Below, piece by piece: positions 39,278 to 51,514 of a stretch of 64,000 nucleotides of DNA (the first letter of the stretch is position 1; the number at the start of each line of letters is the position of its first letter). The stretch lies in contig NC_079372.1 of NCBI RefSeq assembly GCF_021018895.1, positions 16,086,318 through 16,150,317 on the forward strand. The letters run 5' to 3'. Under the pieces are notes generated by a model. The model was not told the DNA's origin, made no database searches, and saw nothing but the letters and a program-made list of their open reading frames with translations. Origin of the DNA: Seriola aureovittata. Its lineage: Eukaryota; Chordata; Actinopteri; Carangiformes; Carangidae. A program made the translations under genes and the position numbers.

Positions 39278-41317
39278 GATAGCACAGTATAGTGGTGATC
39301 ATCCCAGGTGCACAGGCTGCACAGCCCACTGTCATCTCCCTCTCATCTGTCTCCCTCCACAGCTAACTACACTGTAAGGCAGGCAGCAGTCGGCTGTTGC
39401 TGACTTGCTTTACTTTGAAAAAGAAAAAAAAAAGGATTTCTCTCATGAAGTTAAAATCCAGAAAATGCAAATGCTTTAAATAATTGTGCATCCTGCAGCA
39501 GTAACGGTGCAGAAGACAGACGGGAGGAGCAGAGCGGCGGAGTGAGGTTCAGGATCACAGACAAGAAAAACTTGCCTGTGGTTACCTTACCCTGTGGTTG
39601 CTCTTACTGTTACTTCTATAGCGGCTTTCTGAGGGCAAAAGCCCAATGTGCAGAGGTTGGAAAGAGTTCAGTTTATTCCTAACATTCAGATTTCTGTACC
39701 ACATGCGCATATTGAAGGATAAAATACTTTACGCCTAGGTCTCAAACTAGATACAGTCTCTGTGGCTTTCTTAATAATGTAATCAGTATTCTTTGTGAAC
39801 GTTGTCTTTAATCGCTGATATTTAAACACACACTGGCTGTTTTTGTGGGTGGGTCCAGTGATAGTCAAAAGTTAATCAAGAGTGTCTTGTGTGTTGCTAG
39901 AAGGCAAAAGAGGTGATCAAATCAATACCTTGTCAATCAATACCACCTGTTGTTAGACACTGTTTGTGGTCTATTGGACATAAAATCCAATAGTCAAACA
40001 AACAAAATAAGAGTGCACTACATACATACTATACTTGTCTGGTTCCAGCTGCAACATCAGTATCCCACCTTTAGACTTTTTATATGCAAACTGGAGGATG
40101 TCAACAGCAGCAGGTGTTCAATGTTTATTTAAAACTTCTCTCTGAAGATTTTAACTGATTATCTTCTTAGATTATTAATGAGTTATGAGTTTATGCTTTT
40201 GACACTGATTACATAACATGTCTCAGTCAGAGTTGATAAAGTGAGCACGATGCAGACCATTTGGAGAAAGTAATGATTTAGTGACCTCTGCTGTTCAGTG
40301 TTTAGCATTACAGTCAATGGAACTAAAGAGAAATGTCTTCACATGTTTAATTGCTTATCAACAGTATCTTTGATCTACATGCTTTCTTCACAGAAGCATA
40401 TATACACTCACTGAGATCTGTCCGTTGCTCCTGGGTTTCCTCACACTGTCAGGCTGCATCCCGCTCACCTCACAATGTGCCTCAGTGGCCATACAACCTA
40501 TACAAGCTCACAATGCTGTCTGAAGTGCAGCCCCATGGCTAACGTCCACACTCCTCCCCCTAAACACAGAAACATAACAATATTGTCATTGGCAGCTATT
40601 TTACAGATCTCTCTGCATCATTACATGCAGGTAGCCTACATACAGCCAATAAACCATGTCATAAATATTCCAGCGTGCAGCCTATTGGACTTTTCTGTTA
40701 TTTGCAAAAATGCAAGCAGCTCTTTGCATTGGCAACATTTGACTACAATTGAGAACATTAAAATGCCATAGTAGTAGTACATACTTTACATAACACTGTA
40801 CAAACACAGCAGAAACTAGTTTTTGAAAGTATTTTTGCTGCCTGCATATTCCTGACGTGACCTGCAAGTGGCCTTTTACAGACTGAAACTGCTGCCACCC
40901 TCAGAGAAGTCAGGTAGAAGAATAAATGCATCTTGCAAAACAGGTTGTGCAAGTGGAAAACTAATTAATATAACATAATTATTTGCCAAACTTCACAGTC
41001 ACACCCAGAGACTTAATTTCTTCACCATCTAGGTGTTGGTTGATGACATGTTTGGGCACAACACTTTTTTTTTTTAACGGGAAAGAATTAGCACATTATT
41101 AATGGGACTGCCCTGTGTCTTTAAGATAGAAGAGATTATTGACAGGCTTCGCCCTCAGATGGTGTCACACTATTGTTAGTGATTTTAGTGAGAAAAAAGC
41201 AGAGATACAAACTTAAAATTACAGGAAAAAATTGTCTAATTGTCTATTAACAGGACTCGCTTCTGAGGAAAATATGTCCTTACAGGATGTTATGGGAGAG
41301 AACTCTTTGTTAGAGTT

Positions 41318-41368
41318 ACATCATGTGCTGTGTCACATCATGTATCATGTCACATCATGTGCCGTGCT
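41318..41368 (+). repeat. 17-bp tandem repeat, three units
   Basis: Three copies of a unit beginning ACATCATGT (ACATCATGTGCTGTGTC, ACATCATGTATCATGTC, ACATCATGTGCCGTGCT). Each contains the near-palindrome ACATCATGT. Confidence 0.75.
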
Positions 41369-42769
41369 CCAAGATGGGGATATTTTGGAGAAAGGATATT
41401 GTGTCGTGGCTTTTACAGCCTAGTCATGGGGAAACGGCAATTTTTCTATATGTGCCTATTTTCTGAAATATAGCACACTCACTGCAAACAAGATTCGTCA
41501 ATGCAAAGATACAGAAGGCAGACAGATCAATAGCAATGTGGCACAGCAGGACAAGACGGCATGTTGTTCAGCAACCTGCTGAGACACAGTGCTGCACATC
41601 TGGAAGAGTATCCCAGCAGGTTAACAGGTGGAGTTCAGCGGGATCAGGGTCGAGAGGGTCCTTCCAGCTGCCACATGGTACATCAACAGTATTTCCTGTA
41701 ACCAGAATAGGAGCAACTACTACTGTCTCCTGGAGGATGAAGGATGCAGTCTGGCAGACAAAGGCAGACAGAAGCCATCAACCAGACTGATGAACGGTTG
41801 TGACAAAAGAGAATGAGACAGAGGGAGGGAAAAAAGAATAAAACAGACAGAGGTCAGACGACCACAGACAGTCCAGGAGAGATGAGACAGACTCCTTGGT
41901 GCTCATGTGCTCCTGATAGCAGGTTAGAAAGGTGCCACAAATTATTTAGAAAGAAGAACAACAGCCTCATCAACAAAGACAAAGAGAGGTGATTGAAAAG
42001 TCACACAGGGGAATAGCTACTGATTTCAACAGTGATTATTCTCCTAACAAAAGAAAGAAAGAACAAACGAAATAAAGTGATGGACCATTGGCAGATTTCT
42101 CAGGGAGAATTAGCCGATACATGAGGACCCACCCTCAAAGACTTTCTGGCCTTTCAACTTTCAACATAACAATTCAAGTGATAATCATTCTTTTATCAAT
42201 ATAACAGATTTTCTTTTCTTACAATTCACAATCAGATTTCTGGCACCTTAATTGTAAATGAATGTAAATTTGAACTGGTGATGTTAAACGTGTGTGGATA
42301 TTCTCTCCGCTGATTTGTCCACTGGTAAAATATGGTATTTGGTTTCAGTGCACCATCCTCTTCTGACCTGCACTGCTATTCTTTCAAAAACAAAATATAT
42401 AAATACTTATTTTTAATAAAAAAATTACATGCCACACAATGACACATAAACAAAGAGCGGGATCCTGTAGAACTGTTAAAGTGGTGAGTTCACCATTTGT
42501 TAAAGGTGAGCAACAGATAATCCACTTTATATCTTAAATCCATTAAATCCTCATCATTCAGTTTAGTTACTTTCAAATTTAAAGTCCATTTTCTTAAAGA
42601 GTGATTGTTTAATCCTGATCCACCACTTCATCCCATGACAACAGTGACTGTTGTCACCGTCACTCAGGTTTTTCTGTGTTGGGGCTTAACCTGAGCTTCA
42701 CGCTGATCCTGACCGAATAAGCCTTCTTCACAAATTCAGTGGTGTTTCCCTTTAAACGAAAAAAAAAAA

Positions 42770-43036
42770 ACCCCGACGTAACGTGACGCAGATGCTTCCA
42801 TCCATATACCCTTGTGCCTCTCCTCACGCGGCAACCATCCAGCCTGCATCCCCCTGGCCCAGCCCCCCTTCCTCCCCCAGCCTTCTCCTCTCCTCCCCTC
42901 CTTCCCGGGCGTGTGAGCCCGGATCACCGCTCCATCCAGCGGAGCTCTTGGCGAAGAACCGCTGGGAAACAATGAAAACCGAGACTATAGATCCACGACA
43001 GGACTAAAGGCGTTGCAGGAGAGGGGGCAAATGCAG
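42770..43036 (+). promoter_or_regulatory. snph: Candidate snph promoter and non-coding exon 1
   Basis: This is the one clearly CpG-rich patch in an AT-rich window. It starts with 'cgacgtaacgtgacgcag' (CRE-like), passes through a pyrimidine-rich strip at about 42,860-42,905, and ends at a strong donor GCAG|GTAAGC (GT at 43,037). The transcription start cannot be fixed by eye; about 42,900 is plausible. The exon has no frame that joins the phase-2 downstream exons without a stop, so it would be 5' UTR. It carries a 12-codon upstream ORF (42,972-43,007) and a second ATG at 43,031 that would read across the splice. An alternative donor, AAA|GTAAGT, lies at 43,517. Assignment to snph is inferred from strand, position and the start-codon exon downstream. 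Confidence 0.5.
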
Positions 43037-44139
43037 GTAAGCGAGGCCGGGGCTTGTCATTGACATCACCAGCGTCATTGGCCGCTGCAGAGCTGTCATT
43101 TTGCGGAGGATGCGCCTGTGGAGTGGAGATAGTGCAGTGTGCATCAAGGACTGGAAATTATATATGAATGGAGTAACCTTGCAGGAAACGCATGGAGCTT
43201 GGCGTTTATTTGAATCCCTGTGTGTTCCGCAGGGCTCAGGCTAATCCCTGCTGTGCGTGTGTTTATTATGATGCAGCTGATGGAGGGATGCTGCGCAGTG
43301 CGCTCCGGCAGATGTTTTGCGCGTCTTGACATCCTGTGCGCCCATGTTTGAGCGTGTAACTCCCCGGGGCCTTTGGGCGTCAGATGCACGTTTCCACCGG
43401 TGTCAGCGTCATAACAGGCTGGGCACTTAAACGTACTTTTCTTGGTGAATAGAAACGATCCTGACTGCTGCCCTGGCTCTGCACGGAGAAACAGCTCACT
43501 GTGTCACAGACCCAAAGTAAGTGCCGTCCATGTTTGTAGGAAGCAAAGTCGTGACATGTTGCCTGGCGCTGCAGTTTGACCTTGCAGCATTTTCTGTTTT
43601 TCAGGACCGCACATCCCACCTGACAGATAACAGAAGCTCAGCTGCTTTCTGTGTGGCTTTCAAATGTTGTGAGCGAGTTGCTCTAATCACATCAAGGCTT
43701 CATGCAATTTCAGCGAGGCTGCAGCCCATGGGGTTAGCCCAGTGCTCATTGGATTTACTTCAATTTATCTGCCAGATCCTTACAATAAAAACCTAGAAGC
43801 CTATTTCTTAATGTGACACCAAAGAAGAGTCAGAAGGACCGGGTTACAGTGTAGGGCTGAGTTTGGTTGGAGATTCTGTCAGTAACCTTGGAACAAAAAC
43901 ATATGCTTGTTTATATATACATATTATTGTGACAATTGATGGTGACTGATGGTCTGACTATTGTAAGAATTAAGCATGTCGATACAGCAAAATACACCAC
44001 ATACTCACAGGCACTCCTGAATGAATATAGCATTGGCTGGATAATGACACAATGGGCCCATGGGACAGACATGTACCCACCCCACACCCCAAACATGAGC
44101 CAGACATCCAGACTGAAACGGATGCTTTGTGCTCATTTC

Positions 44140-44262
44140 ACATCTCTTTGTATTTGTTTTGCATCTTTGTAGTTGCTTTGCATCTCTTTGTTGCTGGTGT
44201 TGCTGGTTTGTGTCTCTTTGCAGCCATTTTGTCCTTCTTTGTTGTTGTTTTGTGTCTCTGAA
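44140..44262 (+). repeat. Degenerate ~20-bp tandem repeat
   Basis: Repeated variants of 'tttgcatctctttgttg' / 'ttttgtgtctctttgcagcc', a familiar T-rich degenerate tandem repeat of fish genomes. Confidence 0.55.
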
Positions 44263-45910
44263 CTCTTGACTGACTTTCCAAACACAGTCACATCTGGCAG
44301 ATGTTCTGGCCCAGGGCCCCCCTGCCCCGTTGTAGGCCCGCTCTATAATCCTCTCATGCATATAAAAAAGAAATGTATTTTATGACTTCACGGTGTCTGA
44401 AATGCAGAGGTGGGGGAAGCAGAACACAACATGCCCTGGCTGCAGAGACAGAGCTCAGTGTTGTTTACTGTCCTCTGCTACAGGTCACTTTTGTCCTTTG
44501 CAGCATGGCCATCTTGTCAGCAGCAGGCTCCTCCATTCGCAACCAATGGCAGCTCTCCTTCTGCTCACGTTCCTCACAAGTGGCGGATTGACCGTCGCCA
44601 TGGTGACTTGGCAGTTGTTTGCACAGCATGGTGTTTGCTCAAATGCGCCCATGTTGGGAAAATCTCTAATTCTGTCTCTTTTTCTCCTGTAATAATCATC
44701 AGCACAAACTATTATTGATCTATAAGAGTGCAGCACTGCAGCAGTGGTCTCTGCATGCTACACTTCACTTCATCTCTGTATTTGTGTAAAATCTCCATAG
44801 GCCTCTTGCACACAGAACATGCAGCCATCAGTCTCCTCTGGACTGTTGGTTGTATTGTCAGTCACAGCATTTAACTCCACCACTACTCATGCTGCTGGGG
44901 AGGAGCAGCATTTCCATATAAGTGGATTTAGTCTGTATGAAAGGGAAACATGCCACTGCCAATCTCAGTGGTTTTCATATGGGGTGCTCTGTTTTTACAT
45001 GATTATGTAATAAACAGTTTTGTCCAAGTTATTAAAATGCCTTTCTTTATTATCACCCATCATGTTAATATGGGAACATGTTAACAAATCGCTTCCCTTT
45101 TAAACATCCAGCAGATGTGGAGCAACATGAGCGTCATCGTTTGCCGCTCTATTTTAGTCTCCACCAACTCCTGAGGGGAAAACTTGCTGGTTAGCTGCAC
45201 CAGTATGTTAACCATTTGTCTCTAATGTTGCCTGTCAACTGTTGGTGCTGTGCAGGTAGCACAGAGAGGGATTTTCGTGCCGCCTGCCGCAGCCCTGAGA
45301 GCGAATCAAAACATTAAAGCTACAAGCCAGAAAACCAAAACAACCAGCTGAAAGTTACTATCAAGGTCGGTAGAGCTGAAGGGAGCTGCAGAACCGGATG
45401 TTTGTCACTTATGTGTGACCCTTTTCACATACATGCGAAATATTTGTTGAGGTAATCCTGTGGTCCTAACTTGCCTTGAGGCTCCAGGTATGAGGCGTGG
45501 AGACATGCTCCTAATTGCAGCCTGACCAAGAAAAGAAAAGGATCCAATGTTATTCATCAATTAAACAATAATTATTTTGAAATCAAAGTATACAACTGTA
45601 TCTGGGGCATACCTGGGTTCTGAATACATCCCATGATATATGAGTTGTAAAGTGGAAATGTGGAAAAAAACAAAAAAAAGGGCATAGACTATTTCTGTGC
45701 TAAAATATATCAATAAACCTGTTTATTAAACACAAAATAAACTGAATATCGTATGGGGTAATAAAGATAACATTTGCACAATATTTTGACCCCTGACTGT
45801 TCTTGTAGGCAAACAAAAATAATGACAACTTTCAGCATAAAAGGAGCTACAAACTAAAAAATAAGAAAAGTCAATTCAAAATATGTCCAACTTAAAGTGT
45901 TTGTGTGTGA

Positions 45911-46120
45911 TACTGTGAAAGTATCACACACAACTTGTATTCAGTAACTGAGCCTTAAAACGAGTCGTCAGGACTTCTGTAACTTTGTCATGTCACAATT
46001 AAGCAGTCATGCCCCGAGCCCAGCCCGCCATTCAACCTTGCAGGATTTGGTTTCACTTGTTTACCAAATATATCTTATTACTAAAATCAACACTTCAAAT
46101 AAAACACACAGGAGAAGTGT
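45911..46120 (+). mobile_element. MITE family 1, copy D (partial)
   Basis: Shares 'gatactgtgaaagtatca', 'tgagccttaaaacgag' and 'cttgcaggatttggtttc' with the full copies. Both termini are missing or decayed. Confidence 0.7.
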
Positions 46121-46420
46121 AAAATAAGTGGCTGTTAGGCATTTCTCACATTTAAAGCCCAGTTTATGTTGTTAGGGTTTACTTGTGACTCAAAGCGGCA
46201 ATACTCAATATTTTTATTTTAACTATATAACAAATGACTGTGTAATGTGAGAGGGGTCGCTCCAGAAACAACTTTAAATGCTAATGTTGTTGGATGTGTA
46301 CACTGGCAAGTGTTTTCTAATGTTTGCTGCATCATCATGAAGATATGATACTATTTTTAGCATAGAATTTACTGCTGTCTTACCTTATCACTGCGTCTTC
46401 ATCCTGAATGGAGCCTGATG

Positions 46421-46438
46421 TAGAGAGAGAGAGAGAGA
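46421..46438. repeat. (GA)n microsatellite, short
   Basis: About 9 GA units. Confidence 0.8.
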
Positions 46439-47550
46439 CAGATTTTAATGAGTGAACTCCTGTCTCCTCCCACATGGTATTAATGTGATTGTGAATATTG
46501 ATTTCCTATTTTTAATCAATGCTCTTTGGCTGTCTTGGCTTGGAGAAAAATAGTTTGCACGGACTGTTAGCATGATCACTTAGGCTACAGCGCTCTGGCA
46601 CGCTTTTAATCGCTGCTTCTTGGCTCACTAATGACAAACCCATGGCATAATATATTTTGAGCTTTTGACCTGATTAAGCAGATATGATTCCCAGTTGTCT
46701 CAGATAAGAGTCATGTAAAGTGCCTCAGCCAAACTAGTGCCATGTGCATTTTACACAGAATTTGCAGCCAAATGAGAACTCCTGTCAAAATCCAGAGACT
46801 ATGGTGCAAAAAGTCTGAAAGAAACCCTTTGCAGGGGATTACTGAAGATTATATGTTCATGTGTTAGGAGAAGGTAAGTTGCTCTCCTCTTCCTCCTTTT
46901 TCCCTTTCACCCTGTGTGTGTGTGTGTTGTGTTGATAGTTGGTCCAGTAAAATCTGTGCTGTAGCTTTATTCTTGTGCTCTGCTGGATCTTAGCTAAGCT
47001 GGTCTGCATCCACTGCAGCAGCAGGGTGACTCTGCAGGACTGGCCTGATCTGTTTACCCTGTGAAAACTGAAAGTCATCGTTTTAGCTTTGTATTGAACA
47101 TTAATTACCTTCAGCCTGCGTTTACAGGGAAGGGGATTTGATGAATACGTGAGTATATTCTGGAGTCTGTATACTCTGCTTCACTCTAACGCGTTCTTCA
47201 TTCTTGGAGTGCATGCATGTTCACAGAGCTAGGGAGGCTTGAAGGAAAAGTGTAGTCGCTAATTATGAAACTATCACTCTGCTCTTGTGCTTCATGTTTT
47301 CCATTAGAATTGAAATCACTTCGCTGGCTTGTACTGTAGGCAGAGTAATTTGTATTCCACAGCTCAAAGAGCCTTCACCGCAGTGTCTGCATGTACCAGC
47401 ATGCATTGCACATCAACTGCTCAAAACCAAACAGCTGTTTTTGTTCTTTATCATGTTTAATGAAAGCAAACACAACAAGCATTACATAAACAACAGCTGA
47501 GTAATGGTAACTTGTGTGGATGGTAAAGGTCAAGCAAACCCCCATTTTAA

Positions 47551-48051
47551 AGGTCCCATATTGTATAAAATGAGATTTCCATGTCTTTTTTGATTATAGA
47601 TCAGGTTTACGTTCTATATCAATACTGTGAAAGTATCACTGCTCTCACTCCCCAGAGAACTGCACACAGCCTGTATTCAGAAACTGAGCCTTAAAACGAG
47701 CCGTCAGGATTTCTGTGACTTTGTGATGTCACAACAAAGCAGTCACCGCTCCCAGCCATGCCCCAAGCCCCGCCCACCTGGACCCACCATCCAACCTTGA
47801 AGGACTTTGCTTCTCTGAGTGTTGCAGTACCTGAAATCTGCTATATCTTTATTAGATCAGAATAGATTTATTAGTCAGCCAATCAGAGGAGCGGTTCAGA
47901 TCCTCTCTGCTGATTGGCTCACCGGCATGTTGTTACTAGAGCTTAGGAGAGGAGCCTGAGAGCGGAGATGTAAAACTACACTGAGATGATTTTTGGTACC
48001 ACAAATATATCTTCTTATGGATCAACACTTCAAATAAAAAACATGGGACCT
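47551..48051 (+). mobile_element. TTAA-flanked MITE family 1, copy E
   Basis: Starts AGGTCCCATATTG and ends ACATGGGACCT, with TTAA immediately outside both ends (47,547-47,550 and 48,052-48,055). Full length, same orientation as copy C, within putative snph intron 1. Confidence 0.85.
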
Positions 48052-49842
48052 TTAACTCTGATAACTAGCAGCTGTGTCCCTGGTGTTCCCTCTTGTACAA
48101 GTTGGCAGGGTTTTTATGAATACTCTCTGAAGACACTCTGCAGTGAATGTCCACAGTAAAAATCACTGAAGTGTTGTGATGAATGAGCAACAGGATCTCA
48201 GATGCAACTGTTCAGTTCTGCCAGTTCTACCTGGCAGCTCCGCTGTTGTCATCCTGGCATGAACCAGGACTATGAAGACACAGTCTGCTGCTGCCAGACA
48301 CAATAGACACTACCCCTGTTTAAGATTGTTTTATGCAATGCATGGGGGGCTAGCAGTGAAAAGCTAAGGCAAGCGGCCACTCTTTATCAGAGCTGATGAC
48401 TCAGCTCTTCATCATTGACTTTTCTCTAAAACCAAAACACTTCAGATAAAGCATGATGCTCACCTTTGTGTTGTTGTTGTGGGGTCATTGTCACCTCTTG
48501 TGGCAAATAGGGACAAAAACACCCACTACAACCTTGGTTTTGCAAATGCACATCTGGTTAACCTGTGATAAAAAGCTGCATCTTTCCTTAAACTGTCTCC
48601 CACACAGTGGAGGAGTCATTCCCACATGGCCAGCTAGACAGTAGCCAGCGCCACATTGGCTAACATCTAGCTGTCTGGCTTCTAGCTACTAGCCAGGAAG
48701 TAGCAGTATCAATGTTAGTCTGAGCCTCTGCCTCATATGTGGATAGCTGAAGGCTGCTAGCTGCTGCAGTGATGCACAGATCACTCACAAGTGTGGTAAA
48801 CATAAGATATGCTTCAAAAAACAATTCCATTTACATCACTAGTCTTATATTCCAGTCGTTAATGTCACCTTTGTAAACACGATAGCTCATTTTGGTTTTC
48901 AATCTTTGTTCTGAGTAAAATATAAACCAATACAGTACTGTGATAAGGTTTTAGACCCTTTAGGTGTTTAGATTCTTCTCCATCATCAGTAGACTGATGT
49001 TCTTTGTCACAGTCATATCAGCGATTCCAAACAAAGCTAATATGTAAGTGAATAAGAGGAGGGGCTTGATGAAACGTTGCTCTCATTAGTGTTTGTAAAT
49101 GATTCTTGATCATATATTTATAAGTGCCCTTTAGCAGGGCCCTGGTAATGTGCACGCTGGCTAACTGTCACACTGTCGAGGCTTACTGGGACATATGGTA
49201 GATGTAGATAGAAAAGAGCCATCGATAATGTTATCTTTTCCTACTATATCAAGTCAAACTGTGCTGTGAAAAAGGTAATATATTTGTTTTATATTGAAAT
49301 CAACAGCATAAATCTAGTATAATACACATCACCCTACTGTACATTTTCCAAATTTTGCATTGACTGTTTATTTTATCATATTTCTTACTACGAGAGGGAG
49401 ATAGAATATATGGTGCATGATATGTGGTTCAATGTATTTATCTAGCCACAGAATATCTCAAATACAGTAGATGCAGCTTTTATCTGTAACTTAGTGACGT
49501 CTCTTTCTGTTTAACATGAAACAGAGTCCTGTGTGTCTTGTTTTCCTCCTTTAGAACTGCTGCAGTCTACAGGGACCAAACGTGGCATTGTGGACTGACA
49601 AACACTATCACCTACAAAATTTTAGCAACACCAGAGCAGGCTTCAAAGCTTTTTCATTGGTTTTCCTGATCTCGTTTCATCTACACTGTTCATATATCAT
49701 TTACCAAAGCAAATGAGCAATTAAATATTTCAGAATTGTGAGTATTTATAGCACTAAGAGAACTTCAAACACACAGCTGTGTTTCCCAGGCAGCATGCTA
49801 ATAGAAGCTGCTGACTGTGCAGACTGTCCAGATAAGCATATG

Positions 49843-49864
49843 AATCATCATCATCATCATCATC
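49843..49864. repeat. (ATC)n microsatellite
   Basis: Seven ATC/TCA units. Confidence 0.9.
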
Positions 49865-50166
49865 TGGGCAGAGAGAGACTTTGACTTGGAGCGATGCCAC
49901 GCTGCTGCATTCAGCTCACAGATGTTTTATTTAAATCAGATGAGCTTCTCAACTTATGGAGTTTGGGACATCGTGTACAGGAATAGAAATGCTACCCGCT
50001 TGTTTGGCTAACCCTTATCAGGCAAGGGGCGCTCACTACTCAGAATTTATTGTGTTAGCTAATGAAGAGCTCAGTCTGTATAGTGCTGTATTTGAACGCT
50101 GCGGAATGGTGATGGGATAGTTTCTGGATCAAATTTATTTGTATTTATATGTATTTATGTGAGATG

Positions 50167-51212
50167 TTAAAGGAATAGTTGGACATTTTTTTGGGAAATA
50201 TATTTATTTACTTTCTTGCTGAAAATTAGATAAGAAGATTGACACCACTCTCATACGTTTACACTATATTTGAAGCTGGAACCAGCAACTAGTTTGCTTA
50301 CCATAGCATCAAGACTGGAAACAGGGGCAAACATCTAGCCTGACTCTGCCTAAAGGAAAACTCAAAGAAAAACAGCAACTTTCTCCACTTCAGGTCTAAT
50401 CTGCTGTGTCAGCTCATTTAAATAAAGTTTTACTGTTTGTTCACTTGTTGTAAAAAGACACATAAAATTAGAAAATTAGTAGAAAAGAAGGTTTTTTAAC
50501 CCAAATACAAAGCATGCTGGGAAGTACGGTATCAATTCAACACTGTTTCTAAATAACATGATTTGATGAGTTTGGTGAAGAATCAGTTGGTCATCTACAA
50601 CTAAACACAAGTTAACAGAACTTTTTCACCTTGTCACGAATGACAATCTAGGCCACGTCACTAATAAGCAGACTGCAGTCTGGATCCGGACCCAGACATC
50701 GTCCTCTCCGGACCAGGATAACCTATAAATTATTGAGAAGCATTACATTTTGATGGAGTAGTTCCATTTTAATCGCGCAGCTTATAGTCTTTACCGCATT
50801 GGTCACGAGACGCTACTCAGCAAATTTATGTCGTTTTTCTAAAATTAAGCACTTTAATTTGAGATTCCTAAAAAACTCTCCCTTATGAACATTTTACTTA
50901 TTACAGTCCTTATTTTCCTTGAAATGAGAAAATGTAATTAACATTAGAGAAGTTCATAATCCCCCTCAGCCTGAGACTTCTGGTGCTACAGGACATTTTA
51001 CTTTAAATGCTGATTTATGCATTTATATTTCTCAGACCAAACACATTTTAATCCTTCTTTAGGGCACAAAATATGAGTTGGTGTTTTTACAGTGTAAGAA
51101 GATTTTTAAAACTTTGGACAAAAAAAGCTCAGTGCATTTCCCCCAATTTTTTGGTGTTTATGCTAAGCTAAGTTTACCACCTTCTGAATCTAGCCTCATA
51201 TTTACATCAGAC
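50167..51212. mobile_element. Inverted-repeat element family 3, interrupted
   Basis: The left end is TTAAAGGAATAGTTGGACAT followed by 'agaagattgacaccactctc', 'tttgaagctggaaccagc' and 'atcaagactggaaacagg'. The right part (51,150-51,212) reads 'tatgctaagctaag ... tagcctcatatttacatcag', which reverse-complemented corresponds to the left arm. It is a familiar teleost high-copy element, also present in part at 60,736-60,870. The middle is unrelated AT-rich sequence. Confidence 0.55.
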
Positions 51213-51215
51213 AGA

Positions 51216-51250
51216 CAGAGACTTTATTTATCCCCTCGAGGAAATTCATG
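51216..51250. repeat. LINE 3'-end-like motif
   Basis: 'agactttatttatcccctcg' followed by 'aggaaattcatg' is the standard end motif of an abundant fish LINE/SINE group. No adjoining coding remnant is seen. Confidence 0.45.
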
Positions 51251-51281
51251 AGTGACATCAAATTTCAAATCTAACTCAAAT

Positions 51282-51514
51282 AAGCATATTTTCGGGGCGT
51301 CGTGTGGCATAGTGGTCTAAGCAGGTGCCCCATGTGTAGAGGATACAGTCCTCGCTGCAGTCAGCCCCGGTTCGAGTCCCGCATCGTACGCCTTTGCTGC
51401 ATTTCATTCCCCCTCTCTCTGCCTCCCCATTTCCTGTCTCGCTCTACTGCACTGTAAAGGCATAAAAAAGCCCCAAAAAAATATACTTTAAAAAAAAAAA
51501 AAAAGCATATTTTC
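51282..51514 (+). mobile_element. tRNA-derived SINE, full length with perfect target duplication
   Basis: The 12-bp duplication AAGCATATTTTC lies at 51,282-51,293 and 51,503-51,514. The body between them has an RNA polymerase III A box TGGCATAGTGG (51,305-51,315), a B box GGTTCGAGTCC (51,369-51,379), a pyrimidine-rich tail region with 'tttcctgtctcgctctactg', and a terminal A run of about 16. Both promoter boxes match consensus. The intact duplication suggests a fairly recent insertion. It sits sense-oriented in putative snph intron 1. Confidence 0.9.

Larger units (their letters stand above)
37736..42769. other. Intergenic, no gene seen
   Basis: Contains a GA microsatellite (39,222-39,275), a 17-bp tandem repeat (41,318-41,368) and a perfect small palindrome GACAACAGTGACTGTTGTC near 42,639. 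No exon or RNA gene was recognised. Confidence 0.5.

Noticed and set aside
51294..51400. tRNA gene candidate
   Set aside because: A and B boxes are present, but they sit in a poly-A-tailed unit flanked by target duplications, so it is a SINE head and not a functional tRNA gene.
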